This document shows positions 18,803 to 27,353 of a DNA stretch of 64,000 bases, piece by piece. The first letter of the stretch is position 1; every line of letters begins with the position of its first letter. The DNA is from Bradyrhizobium sp. SZCCHNS1050. GTDB lineage: Bacteria; Pseudomonadota; Alphaproteobacteria; Rhizobiales; Xanthobacteraceae. The notes beneath the pieces were generated by a model, which made no database searches, was not told the origin of the DNA, and saw nothing but the letters and a program-made list of their open reading frames with translations. A program made the position numbers and the translations under genes. The stretch lies in the NCBI RefSeq assembly GCF_032484785.1, contig NZ_JAUETR010000001.1:620001-684000 (forward strand), read 5' to 3'.

Positions 18803-18818
18803 AGCAATTGTCGTACCA
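18803..18818 (-). promoter_or_regulatory. sigma-54 promoter of fixABCX
   Basis: Minus-strand TGGTACGACAATTGCT fits TGGCACG-N4-TTGCW with one mismatch and exact GG-N10-GC spacing, 37 bp before the fixA ATG. No TGT-N10-ACA was found between it and nifW, so the activator site may be degenerate or further upstream. Confidence 0.75.
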
Positions 18819-19027
18819 GTTTCGGCCGCGATGATTATCGGCACGGATTCAACATCTTGGCGCATGAACCTGATCTGCTTCTGAGAACTCGCCGACGAGG
18901 TCCGACACGTCGCAAGCAACACGCGTCGGGAATGCGACAGGAACTTGAAAGCGCACGGCTCGCTTGAAAGCAGAAGCGCCGCCAGTCGTGCTGGCGACGC
19001 TGGTGGGAGCGATCGTCAGTTCATGCG

Positions 19028-19366
19028 CTACTTGAGCGTCGTCAGCGAAACGAACGGCTTTGGAGCCGGCTTCGGCGGCGCCACCGCCTCCTTGAGCACC
19101 TTGAACACCCGCTGATCGAGCGGCGTCGAGACGAGGAAGTCCTGATAGGCCTGCTCCAGGAACGATTTGCAGCGGGCTGCGACGTCCTCACTGGAAACGC
19201 CGGAGAAGTCCTCGCTGACGAGGTACTGCCCCATCCGGCGGAGGATATGCAGCCGACAGACGTTGAGCACCTTGGGATCGTAGTCGACACCGAGCAGCTT
19301 GAAGAACTCCTCGGCCGCGGAGGTCTTCTTCAGTTCGTCCAGAACGTTCGGCGTTGCCGCAGTCAT
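19028..19366 (-). CDS. nifW: NifW, nitrogenase-stabilising/protective protein
   Basis: 112 aa with the NifW pattern: [31 protein letters not shown], and [28 protein letters not shown]. NifW interacts with the MoFe protein and is needed for full activity under oxygen. Its start overlaps the cysE stop by four bases, so it is co-translated with nifV-cysE. Confidence 0.93.
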   Translation of the reverse strand: MTAATPNVLDELKKTSAAEEFFKLLGVDYDPKVLNVCRLHILRRMGQYLVSEDFSGVSSEDVAARCKSFLEQAYQDFLVSTPLDQRVFKVLKEAVAPPKPAPKPFVSLTTLK

Positions 19367-20154
19367 TGCTTTGCTCCTTGACTCGAAATCGGATCAACCT
19401 CGCAGAAGGAGGTCGGCGCCGGAGCCGGCGGTCCCTGGCGTATCTTCTGCCTGATGTGGGCGAGCTGCGCTTCGAGGAACTCGATCCGGTCCAGCATCAC
19501 GGAAAGGGCCTCACCGACCGGATCAGGCATCAGATGATGATCCAGATCGATCCGTCCGACAGTCCGCCGATGGGTGAACTCAGGCCGCACCACCTTGGCG
19601 GGGATCCCGACCACCGTGACGTCGGGCGGCGTGCTCTGGATGACGACGGAGTTGGCACCGACGCGGGTCCGCGGACCGATGGTGATCGGTCCGAGAATCT
19701 TGGCGCCGGCGCCGACGACGACACCGCTGTCCAGCGTCGGATGCCGCTTGCCTGGCGACCACGACGTACCGCCCAGGGTGACGCCGTGATACAACGTGAC
19801 ATCGTCGCCGACCTCCGCGGTCTCGCCGATCACGACGCAGGCGCCATGATCGATGAAGAAGCGGCGGCCGATTTCGGCGCCCGGATGAATGTCGACATTC
19901 GACAGGAAACGTCCGAGCCACGACAACAAGCGCGCCGGAAAACGCCAGCCGCGGATCCACAGCCGATGCGCCAGGCGGTGCCAGATCAGCGCGTGAATGC
20001 CGGGATAGGTCAGCAGTGTCTCGATTTCGCTGCGCGCCGCCGGATCGCGCGAGCGGACACACGCAATGTCCTCGCGGATCAGGCGAAGCAGCGAGGGCCG
20101 GCTCGCCTCGACGACGATCGGCTTCGCAATGGGTGTGTCGACGATGTCGCTCAT
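19363..20154 (-). CDS. cysE: Serine O-acetyltransferase, nif-linked
   Basis: 263 aa. The hexapeptide beta-helix and catalytic block [23 protein letters not shown], followed by LYHGVTLGG, are those of CysE; the histidine of FIDHG is catalytic. It makes O-acetylserine for cysteine, the sulfur source for NifS/SufS. nif-linked cysE genes (nifP in Azotobacter) boost cysteine supply during nitrogen fixation. It lies two bases after nifV and overlaps nifW. Confidence 0.92.
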   Translation of the reverse strand: MSDIVDTPIAKPIVVEASRPSLLRLIREDIACVRSRDPAARSEIETLLTYPGIHALIWHRLAHRLWIRGWRFPARLLSWLGRFLSNVDIHPGAEIGRRFFIDHGACVVIGETAEVGDDVTLYHGVTLGGTSWSPGKRHPTLDSGVVVGAGAKILGPITIGPRTRVGANSVVIQSTPPDVTVVGIPAKVVRPEFTHRRTVGRIDLDHHLMPDPVGEALSVMLDRIEFLEAQLAHIRQKIRQGPPAPAPTSFCEVDPISSQGAKQ

Positions 20155-20156
20155 GA

Positions 20157-21296
20157 TCAGGCAAAGCTCGCCAGCGGGTGATCGCAGACTTCGCGCCAGA
20201 TGGCCTCAACGGCCTCCTTCGGCACCGGCCCCTTGTGAGCGACGGCATGCCTGCGCACCCGCGCCAGGATGCGCTGGGCCTGGTCGGCGCTCGCCGGCAG
20301 CCGCAAATCCGACAGCAACGAGGTGATCGCCGACAGCCCGGAATGCTTCCCGATCACGATCCGATTGGAGCGGCCGAACAGTACCGGATCGAGCGCCTGG
20401 TAGGTGCGCTGATCCTTCAGCAGGCCGTCGACGTGAATGCCGGATTCATGGGTGAAGACGTGCTCGCCAACGATGGCCTTGTTGAGTGGAATGGCGCGTG
20501 CTGCGGCGGCCGCCACGACATTGGCGACGTGATCGAGCTCGGCCAGCACGATGCCGGTCTCGCGCCGGTAGAGCTGCCGCAGCGCGACCGCGACCTCTTC
20601 CAGCGGGGCATTGCCGGCACGCTCGCCGAGGCCGATCACGGTGACCGACGCATGGGTCGCGCCCGCCTTGACTGCCGCCAGCGTGTTGGCGGTGGCAAGA
20701 CCGAGATCGTCATGGCCGTGAAACTCGATCTCCAGGTCCGTGGTCGCACGCAAGGCGCCGACCAGGGCTGACGTCGCGTCGGGATCGAGCACGCTCAGCG
20801 TATCGGCGACGCGGAAGCGTCGGGCACCGAGCGACTTCGCGGTCGCGATCACCTCGGCGAGAAAGCCGACATCGGCGCGCGACGAATCCTCACCGCCGAC
20901 GGCAACGGCCAGTCCGCGGCTTCGCGCATAGCCGACCACGCGCTTGAGCAGCTCTAGCGCGGCGCTGCGGCTGCCGCCGAGCTTGGCGGCGATCTGCACG
21001 TCGGATGTCGGGATGGAGACATTCACCATCGAGACGCCGGCCGCGATCGCCGCATCGACATCCGCCTCGCGCATCCGGCACCAGCCGATGATGGTCGCGG
21101 GCAGACCGGCCTCGACGATCGCCCTGATCGCCGCGATCTCGTCGGCCCCCATCGCCGGCGTGCCGGCCTCGATCTCGGGAACGCCGGCACGGGCGAGCGC
21201 ACGGGCGATCGCGACCTTCTCGCCGAGGGCGAAGGCGACGCCCGGCGCCTGTTCGCCGTCGCGGAGCGTGGTATCGTTGAGGATGACCCGGGGCAT
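20157..21296 (-). CDS. nifV: Homocitrate synthase
   Basis: 379 aa starting [20 protein letters not shown]. The DTTLRDGEQ signature, the metal-binding [14 protein letters not shown], and HESGIHVDG are all present. It condenses acetyl-CoA and 2-oxoglutarate to homocitrate, the organic ligand of FeMo-co. GGGGAG stands five bases before this ATG; an upstream ATG at 21380 also has a ribosome site and would add 28 residues. Most symbiotic rhizobia lack nifV and use plant homocitrate, so this points to free-living fixation. Confidence 0.95.
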   Translation of the reverse strand: MPRVILNDTTLRDGEQAPGVAFALGEKVAIARALARAGVPEIEAGTPAMGADEIAAIRAIVEAGLPATIIGWCRMREADVDAAIAAGVSMVNVSIPTSDVQIAAKLGGSRSAALELLKRVVGYARSRGLAVAVGGEDSSRADVGFLAEVIATAKSLGARRFRVADTLSVLDPDATSALVGALRATTDLEIEFHGHDDLGLATANTLAAVKAGATHASVTVIGLGERAGNAPLEEVAVALRQLYRRETGIVLAELDHVANVVAAAAARAIPLNKAIVGEHVFTHESGIHVDGLLKDQRTYQALDPVLFGRSNRIVIGKHSGLSAITSLLSDLRLPASADQAQRILARVRRHAVAHKGPVPKEAVEAIWREVCDHPLASFA

Positions 21297-21451
21297 CGGG
21301 CTCCCCGAGGCTGTGCCCCCGTGGGCAGAGCCGGCATCTCGGGCATTCCTGGGCCCGCGCTGTCCGGAGACGTCTGGCATTCACTCGCTCCGTCGCAACC
21401 TGTGTGCGGCCGCCAGAAGCACGACGCTCCGTTGCGGCCTGCCATTCACTC

Positions 21452-21467
21452 AGCAACGGCCATGCCA
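21452..21467 (-). promoter_or_regulatory. sigma-54 promoter of nifV-cysE-nifW
   Basis: Minus-strand TGGCATGGCCGTTGCT is a near-consensus -24/-12 element. A NifA site lies 57 bp further upstream. Confidence 0.85.
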
Positions 21468-21524
21468 CCGCCGGACACCACGCCAACCAATTGAATATCT
21501 GATTGTTTTTCCAACGCCCCGAAT

Positions 21525-21540
21525 TGTCGGATTCGTAACA
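21525..21540. promoter_or_regulatory. NifA upstream activator site for nifV
   Basis: TGTCGGATTCGTAACA is a TGT-N10-ACA palindrome at normal distance from the nifV sigma-54 promoter. Confidence 0.75.
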
Positions 21541-21622
21541 GCGTCGGACATCGAACGTCGAACGTCGACGCAGAGAGACATGCCCGCGCAGCGCCTGGAC
21601 CGCGTGGCGACCTGCGCTGCCG

Positions 21623-22120
21623 TCAGGCGTGACGCCTGCGGCGCAGATGAATGACGATGTCGATCCGCTCCATGCCATAACCCGGCAGCGGCTCGGGCAT
21701 CTGCTCGAACGCGACCTGTCCGGGCACATCGACGAGCGCGCCTTCGTCCTCGTAGAAGAAGTGCGGGTGCACGGTCGTATTGGTGTCGAAGAACGATTTC
21801 GAGCCGTCCACGCCAATTTGGCGCAGCAGGCCCAGCTCCACGAACTGGTTGAGCGTGTTGTAGATGGTGGCCTGCGAGATCTTCATGCCCGAAGCAACGG
21901 CTGCGGCATAGAGCGCGTCGGCGGTGATGTGGCGGTCACCGCCGCCGAACAGAATCCGGCTCAGTTGCTGACGCTGCTGGGTGGGGCGCAACCCGGCCCG
22001 GCGCAGCGCGTCCTCGCATCGACGCATCAGGATCTCGCCAGCTTCGCAGGTCTCCGCCTGAGGACAACGTCCGCCGTCGGAGTTGCACGGGGATCCAAGC
22101 TGGCTGTCCATCAACATCAT
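21623..22120 (-). CDS. Fur-superfamily regulator, Irr-like
   Basis: 165 aa. The N-terminus carries clustered cysteines (CNSDGGRCPQAETC, about residues 12-25). The winged helix follows with RPTQQRQQLSRILFGGGDRH and SQATIYNTLNQFVELGLLRQI, as in Irr/Fur. The Irr histidine stretch is reduced to DTNTTVHPHFFYED. Two starts (22120, 22117) follow GAGGACCGTG. It is 14 bp after nifQ, so it is probably part of the nifH1-nifQ transcript. It may couple iron or heme status to nitrogenase synthesis; targets are unknown. Confidence 0.82.
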   Translation of the reverse strand: MMLMDSQLGSPCNSDGGRCPQAETCEAGEILMRRCEDALRRAGLRPTQQRQQLSRILFGGGDRHITADALYAAAVASGMKISQATIYNTLNQFVELGLLRQIGVDGSKSFFDTNTTVHPHFFYEDEGALVDVPGQVAFEQMPEPLPGYGMERIDIVIHLRRRRHA

Positions 22121-22134
22121 CACGGTCCTCGAAC

Positions 22135-22869
22135 TCACATCGCGGCGCCCGCCGCCTCCTGCAGCGCCACCTCGCGCCGCCGTTCGGCCATCCGGCTCTC
22201 GCCGCTCTCCTCGCCGAAGCAGAGCTGGAAGTCGTTGCACTGGGTACAGACCGGCGTCGTGCACATCACGAAGCCATCATCCTCGCACAGCATGCGGTAG
22301 AAGAAGCGCTTCCAGCGCATGTTGCTGGTGTTGCGGCTCGCCAGCGGCGCGAAGTGGCGCATCAGCAGGCGCGACAATTCGGAGCGCTCGCGCAGGCCCA
22401 GGTCTTCCCAGAGATGGTTGGGCTCCATCGCGCGACGCGCCACCATGGCCGCGAGCCAGCGGCCGACCTCGCCGGCCGTGGAGCGCTGCGCGGTGAGCAG
22501 ATCGCGCACCATCGTGATTTCGTCCTCGTCCGGCGCGGCCACGGCCCCGGTGATCGGCAGCCATGAGGAGTCGATCGAGGCTGCCGGAAACAACTGCGCC
22601 AGCAGTGCGATCAGTTCGACGGTCGAAAGCCCCGCGCGCTCCGCCAGCGCGCCATGCTCCATCGCTGAAACGGCGAGAACCGATGCGATGACGTGACGAT
22701 CGAAACCGATGTCACTGTCGATCAGCGCCTCGTCGGGATCGACGCCGGTCAGCAGGCGGTAAATCTGGCGGCCGTGATGCGGCGCGTTCTCTTCGCAGGA
22801 GCCGTTGCGCGGCGACGGTTGCAGGCCGGCAGCGACGGACTCCGAGACGCCCACGATTGCGATGGTCAT
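22135..22869 (-). CDS. nifQ: NifQ, molybdenum donor for FeMo-cofactor
   Basis: 244 aa with the diagnostic C-terminal cysteine motif CTTPVCTQCNDFQLC (C-x4-C-x2-C-x5-C), which carries a Mo-Fe-S cluster. The N-terminal 30 residues are variable. The same frame continues upstream antiphase through nifH, which is not coding. AGGGGAT precedes the ATG at 22869. It sits downstream of nifH copy 1 behind a strong hairpin. Confidence 0.93.
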   Translation of the reverse strand: MTIAIVGVSESVAAGLQPSPRNGSCEENAPHHGRQIYRLLTGVDPDEALIDSDIGFDRHVIASVLAVSAMEHGALAERAGLSTVELIALLAQLFPAASIDSSWLPITGAVAAPDEDEITMVRDLLTAQRSTAGEVGRWLAAMVARRAMEPNHLWEDLGLRERSELSRLLMRHFAPLASRNTSNMRWKRFFYRMLCEDDGFVMCTTPVCTQCNDFQLCFGEESGESRMAERRREVALQEAAGAAM

Positions 22870-22909
22870 AGCTTGATCCCCTGCCGCGCGCCGACGGGAC
22901 ATGCGATGA

Positions 22910-22944
22910 GGTACCGGCCTTCCGACGGGAGGAAGGCCGGTACC
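22910..22944 (-). terminator. 14-bp perfect hairpin between nifH copy 1 and nifQ
   Basis: GGTACCGGCCTTCC and GGAAGGCCGGTACC flank a 7-base loop directly after the nifH1 stop. There is no T-tract, so partial termination or 3'-end protection of nifH mRNA is more likely than full termination. Confidence 0.7.
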
Positions 22945-22952
22945 AAGACTGC

Positions 22953-24030
<1,078 letters not shown>

Positions 24031-24091
24031 ACAGGGCCAAAACGATCATGTTTTAAAGGAGATGCGGAGCAATCCGGGCGCGATTGCGAGT

Positions 24092-24107
24092 TGTTGCAAA
24101 CCCGACA
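24092..24107. promoter_or_regulatory. NifA site 1, nifH1/receiver intergenic region
   Basis: TGTTGCAAACCCGACA (TGT-N10-ACA), 70 bp upstream of the nifH1 -24 element. A counterpart exists before nifH copy 2. Confidence 0.75.
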
Positions 24108-24143
24108 TCGGAATGCTTCGCAAGATGCGACGACGCGCGGCGC

Positions 24144-24159
24144 TGTCCGAAACGACACA
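24144..24159. promoter_or_regulatory. NifA site 2, nifH1/receiver intergenic region
   Basis: TGTCCGAAACGACACA is TGT-N10-ACA and lies between the divergent nifH1 and receiver promoters. The same 16 bases occur before nifH copy 2. Confidence 0.75.
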
Positions 24160-24189
24160 ACAGCGGTAGCTTTTCAGCCGGGCGGTGCC

Positions 24190-24205
24190 CGGAACGAGAT
24201 TTGCT
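24190..24205 (+). promoter_or_regulatory. sigma-54 promoter of the receiver-like gene at 24260
   Basis: CGGAACGAGATTTGCT keeps GG-N10-GC and the TTTGCT -12 box. It lies 54 bp before the ATG, and NifA site 2 is only 30 bp upstream. Confidence 0.65.
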
Positions 24206-24259
24206 AGATCCCCTCTGCAGCCCTGCGGCACAGACGCTGACAACGTTGAGGAGGATGCA

Positions 24260-24691
24260 ATGCAGATCGGAGTGGAGACGGCCAAGGCAGTGGACCAGCG
24301 GCGCGTGTTCGTGATCGACGACGACGAGATCACGCGCGCGGCCCTGCAGTTCATGTTGCACGATGAAATCGAGACCCACGAATTGGCGACGCCGGAGGAG
24401 GCGTACGAGAAGGGCGTCGACTGGCTGGCACCGAACGTGGTGCTGCTCGGGGTTTCCTTCCTGAAGCAACGCGGCCCCGAGCTCGTCCGCGAGATCCTGG
24501 CGAAGTTCAAGGGCGTGCGCATTCTGATCGTGACCGCCAAGGCCGACGAGGCGATCGCGATCGAAGGTCTCAAGGCCGGCGCGCATGGCGCCGTGGTCAA
24601 GCCGCTCACGATCGAGGCGGTGCGCAAGAAGGTCGACACCATTCTCGGCCGCGCCGGCGGCGCGCAGCTGGTCCAGCTCGGCGGTGCCTGA
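24260..24691 (+). CDS. Single-domain pseudo-receiver protein divergent from nifH1
   Basis: 143 aa, one CheY-like receiver domain and no output domain. Strand 1 ends in the acidic pocket VIDDDE (about residues 18-23) and the conserved lysine is in VVKPLT. The phospho-acceptor position reads VVLLGVSF: a glycine replaces the aspartate expected after VLL. AGGAGG precedes the ATG. A paralogue with the same substitution stands beside nifH copy 2. It is likely a non-phosphorylated protein-interaction module induced with nitrogenase; target unknown. Confidence 0.8.
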   Translation: MQIGVETAKAVDQRRVFVIDDDEITRAALQFMLHDEIETHELATPEEAYEKGVDWLAPNVVLLGVSFLKQRGPELVREILAKFKGVRILIVTAKADEAIAIEGLKAGAHGAVVKPLTIEAVRKKVDTILGRAGGAQLVQLGGA

Positions 24692-24692
24692 C

Positions 24693-25112
24693 GTGACGAC
24701 CGTCGTCTTCTACGAGAAGCCGGGCTGCGGCACCAACGCCCGGCAGAAGCTGATGCTGACGCGAGCAGGCCACGATGTCATCGCCAGGAACCTCTTGACC
24801 GAACCCTGGACGGGCGAGCGGCTGCGCACATATTTCGCCGGGACCCCCGTCTGGGCCTGGTTCAATCCGGCCTCGCCGCGCGTGAGATCGGGAGAGATCG
24901 AGCCAGAGACGATCGAAGCCGTCGCGGCCATCGACCTGATGCTCGAGGATCCGCTGCTGATCCGCCGGCCATTGATCGAAGCCGGCGGCCGGTGCTGCGC
25001 CGGCTTCGATCGTGAACCCGTCATCTCGCTGCTTCGGCAGGGCGACGGTCTGGAGGATGTCCAGGGCTGCACGCGTCCGGATGGGTCGACACCTTGTCCG
25101 GAGCCGCGTTGA
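24693..25112 (+). CDS. Nitrogenase-associated ArsC/Spx-like protein
   Basis: 139 aa with a thioredoxin-like ArsC fold: VVFYEKPGCGTNARQKLML, then TYFAGTPVWAWFNPASPRV and DPLLIRRPLIEAGG. This matches the nitrogenase-associated ArsC family (TIGR01616-like). Only one cysteine of the ArsC loop (PGCGTN) remains; extra cysteines occur at RCCAGF and the tail. A GTG two bases after the pseudo-receiver stop is the likely start (an upstream GTG at 24684 would overlap it), suggesting coupled translation. Role unknown. Confidence 0.8.
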   Translation: MTTVVFYEKPGCGTNARQKLMLTRAGHDVIARNLLTEPWTGERLRTYFAGTPVWAWFNPASPRVRSGEIEPETIEAVAAIDLMLEDPLLIRRPLIEAGGRCCAGFDREPVISLLRQGDGLEDVQGCTRPDGSTPCPEPR

Positions 25113-25120
25113 GCGGCTCC
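25100..25120. terminator. Hairpin between convergent genes
   Basis: GGAGCCGC / GCGGCTCC with a 5-base loop ends the plus-strand operon and faces the 2Fe-2S ferredoxin gene. It may serve both directions. Confidence 0.55.
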
Positions 25121-25131
25121 ATTCTGCAAGC

Positions 25132-25494
25132 TCAGCGCTTCAACACCATGACCAGGCGATCGACACGCTTGCTCTGCTTGAAGTGGGATTCGACGATCTC
25201 GTCGATATCCTCCGGCTTGGTCGGTCGATACCAGACGCCGTCCGGATAGACCACCATCATCGGTCCGGCGCTGCAGAAGCCGAAGCAGCCGGCGGCGGTG
25301 ACGCCGATATCCGTCAACCGCTGCGCCTCGATGGTCTTGGTCAGCCGGTCCCACAGCGGCTGCACGCCGAGCGCGCCGCAGCTGCCGCGCGGATGCCCGG
25401 GCGGGCGCTGCGTCAGGCAGACGAAGGCGTGATGTTTGTAGAGCTGCGGAATCTCGAATGCGTCATCCGCCTCGGCGACATCGGCATCGCTCAT
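25132..25494 (-). CDS. Thioredoxin-like [2Fe-2S] ferredoxin
   Basis: 120 aa. The cluster ligands follow the Shethna/COG3411 pattern: [15 protein letters not shown] (C-x12-C) and GCFGFC (C-x3-C), with the [12 protein letters not shown] strand between domains. It is the last gene of bolA-grx-fdx and overlaps grx by four bases. Such ferredoxins can donate electrons to, or conformationally protect, nitrogenase; which applies here is unknown. Confidence 0.85.
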   Translation of the reverse strand: MSDADVAEADDAFEIPQLYKHHAFVCLTQRPPGHPRGSCGALGVQPLWDRLTKTIEAQRLTDIGVTAAGCFGFCSAGPMMVVYPDGVWYRPTKPEDIDEIVESHFKQSKRVDRLVMVLKR

Positions 25495-25820
25495 GACGCA
25501 GACGCCTTGATACCCTTGTCGGCGAGCAGGGTCGCGAGCTCACCGGCCTGGAACATCTCGCGCACGATGTCGCAGCCGCCGACGAATTCGCCCTTCACAT
25601 AGAGCTGCGGAATGGTCGGCCAGTTGGAGAACTCCTTGATGCCCTCGCGGATGAAGGGATCGGCGAGCACGTTGACGCTCTCGTAGGCCACGTCGAGCTT
25701 GGCCAGGATCTGTGCCACCGCGGCGGAGAAGCCGCATTGCGGCGCCGCCGGCACGCCCTTCATGAACAGCACGATGTCATTGCTGTCGATCAGCTTCTGA
25801 ATGCGTTCGGATGTCGACAT
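25491..25820 (-). CDS. Monothiol glutaredoxin (Grx4/Grx5 family)
   Basis: 109 aa with the CGFS active site ([10 protein letters not shown], about residue 29), the glutathione-binding [20 protein letters not shown] and a typical Grx4 N-terminus. These proteins carry a glutathione-ligated [2Fe-2S] cluster and pair with BolA for cluster trafficking. Adjacent bolA upstream and ferredoxin downstream make a dedicated Fe-S delivery operon with a sigma-54 promoter. Confidence 0.93.
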   Translation of the reverse strand: MSTSERIQKLIDSNDIVLFMKGVPAAPQCGFSAAVAQILAKLDVAYESVNVLADPFIREGIKEFSNWPTIPQLYVKGEFVGGCDIVREMFQAGELATLLADKGIKASAS

Positions 25821-25868
25821 AGACTGGATCCTTTCCCTGAATGCGACCGATCAGCCCGGCCGCAACGA

Positions 25869-26102
25869 TCATTTCGGCAATGACGTCTCGAGCGCCAGCG
25901 CATGCAGCACGCCGCCCATCTGGCCCTTGAGAGCCGAATAGACCATCTGATGCTGTTGCACCCGGCTCTTCCCGGCGAAAGCCTGTGAGGTGACGCGCGC
26001 CGAATAATGGTCGCCATCGCCCGCCAGATCCTCGATCAGGACGACGGCATCCGGGAACGCCTCCTTGATCAGACGCTCGATGTCCGTTGCTGCCATCGCC
26101 AT
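25869..26102 (-). CDS. bolA: BolA-family protein
   Basis: 77 aa, a single BolA domain: AATDIERLIKEAFPDAVVLIEDL, the conserved HYSARVTSQAFAGKSRVQQHQMVYSAL region with the cluster-ligand histidine, and GVLHALALETSLPK. GGGAG precedes the ATG at 26102; the frame upstream to 26141 is not needed. It is the first gene of the bolA-grx-ferredoxin operon and probably forms a heterocomplex with the monothiol glutaredoxin. Confidence 0.9.
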   Translation of the reverse strand: MAMAATDIERLIKEAFPDAVVLIEDLAGDGDHYSARVTSQAFAGKSRVQQHQMVYSALKGQMGGVLHALALETSLPK

Positions 26103-26136
26103 CGCTGCCACTCCCGCTGGATTGATGAAGGCCTCA

Positions 26137-26152
26137 TGCAAGCTCCGAACCA
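26137..26152 (-). promoter_or_regulatory. sigma-54 promoter of the bolA-grx-ferredoxin operon
   Basis: Minus-strand TGGTTCGGAGCTTGCA has exact GG-N10-GC spacing and TTGCA, 35 bp before the bolA ATG. Confidence 0.7.
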
Positions 26153-26223
26153 GTCATTTGCTCGCCGCGATCGCCGTCTCGTCTGCATCTGACGACGCGT
26201 CCACGCCAAATCGCCGAGCGTTG

Positions 26224-26239
26224 CGTCGTCTTTGCGACA
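26224..26239. promoter_or_regulatory. Near-consensus NifA site between bolA and the TPR gene
   Basis: CGTCGTCTTTGCGACA differs from TGT-N10-ACA at one base and lies between two divergent sigma-54 promoters. Confidence 0.5.
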
Positions 26240-26340
26240 TCGGCCACGGCGCGGCGAAGAGGTGGCGTTCAAAATCCAACATCGGCCCGCTCTTCCGCCC
26301 GCCTCGTGCCGGCTCCGGCGCTGCTGCACCCGCGCGAAAA

Positions 26341-26356
26341 CGGTCCGCATCTTGCA
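26341..26356 (+). promoter_or_regulatory. sigma-54 promoter of the TPR gene at 26375
   Basis: CGGTCCGCATCTTGCA has GG-N10-GC and TTGCA. It ends 19-25 bp before the possible starts, so the leader is very short. Confidence 0.6.
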
Positions 26357-26374
26357 GTGATTTGATCGAGGTCA

Positions 26375-26866
26375 ATGCAGATGCTCGAACTCGTCAGCGA
26401 ACCCGACACGATCAACTTCGGCGATCTGCCGCAAGAGATCGATGCGCTGTTGCAACAGGGCGTGGCGGCGTATCGCCGCGACCACGCGCAGGCGGATCGG
26501 CTGTTTCGCCAGGCGCTGGCGGTGGCTCCGCAGCAGCTTCCGACCTACTTCTGTCTGTACAAGATTCACACCTATCAAGGCCATCTCGACGAGGCAGAGG
26601 CGGTCGCCGAGCTGGGCCTTGCCGAAGCGGCGCGCCAGGCCGGCTGGCCACGGGATTGGCGGCACTGGACGCCGCATGATCCGCTGCCGGATGGCGCCGG
26701 CCGCTTCGCGCTCTACACGCTGAAGGCCCTCGCCTTCATCCATCTGCGCAAGACTGATTCCGACGGAGCAGCCGAAATGCTCGCGGCGCTGCGGCGACTC
26801 GATCCCACCGGCGCCGTCGGATGGCCGGTCGTCGCCGCGCTGGCCGAGGGGCTCGGTTCGGAATGA
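26375..26866 (+). CDS. nif-associated tetratricopeptide-like protein
   Basis: 163 aa of helical repeats: GVAAYRRDHAQADRLFRQALAVAPQQL and YLCLYKIHTYQGH-type pairs (here YFCLYKIHTYQGHLDEAEAV). It is distantly similar to the protein at 33368-33901 in the nifB operon (ALAP..., FTLKG/YTLKALA motifs). ATGs at 26375 and 26381 both follow GAGGT. It leads a plus-strand set with a SufT-like gene and two others. A scaffold role in cofactor assembly is inferred. Confidence 0.75.
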   Translation: MQMLELVSEPDTINFGDLPQEIDALLQQGVAAYRRDHAQADRLFRQALAVAPQQLPTYFCLYKIHTYQGHLDEAEAVAELGLAEAARQAGWPRDWRHWTPHDPLPDGAGRFALYTLKALAFIHLRKTDSDGAAEMLAALRRLDPTGAVGWPVVAALAEGLGSE

Positions 26867-26951
26867 GGCGACGCCATGCATGAGCGAAACATGACTCGAA
26901 TTCCAACGACCATCCCCCGGTGCGAACCAGGATCATGAGAGGAACCAACGC

Positions 26952-27317
26952 ATGATGACCATGCACGCCCCGCCCCCTCCTTCCCCGGCGCAGAACGCCG
27001 TAGCGACCGGCTCCCAGAGTGCAGCCGAGAGCGTGATTGCAGCGTTGCGAACGGTTTATGACCCGGAGATTCCGGTGAACGTCTACGATCTCGGGCTGGT
27101 CTATCGGATCGCGCACGAGGGCGGCGGCGCGGTCGAGATCGACATGACCTTGACGGCGCCCGGCTGTCCGGTCGCAAGCGAGATCGTCCGAATGGTGGAG
27201 GACGCCGTACAGGCCGTCGACGGTGTGGTGTCGGTCAGGGTCACCCTTGTCTTCGAGCCGCCATGGGACAAGTCGCGCATGTCCGAAGAGACCGCCCTGG
27301 AGCTGGGTTTGTTGTAA
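26952..27317 (+). CDS. SufT/MIP18-type (DUF59) Fe-S assembly protein
   Basis: 121 aa. After a Pro-rich N-terminus the DUF59 core is clear: IAALRTVYDPEIPVNVYDLGLVY and MTLTAPGCPVASEIVRMVEDAV, with the conserved DPEIPVN and the reactive cysteine of APGCP. PaaD/SufT proteins assist Fe-S maturation. GAGAGGAACC precedes the ATG. In this context it is likely dedicated to nif Fe-S proteins. Confidence 0.88.
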   Translation: MMTMHAPPPPSPAQNAVATGSQSAAESVIAALRTVYDPEIPVNVYDLGLVYRIAHEGGGAVEIDMTLTAPGCPVASEIVRMVEDAVQAVDGVVSVRVTLVFEPPWDKSRMSEETALELGLL

Positions 27318-27353
27318 CGCGCGCCAACCGCGCAAGGGGAGCAGGAGCATCAC

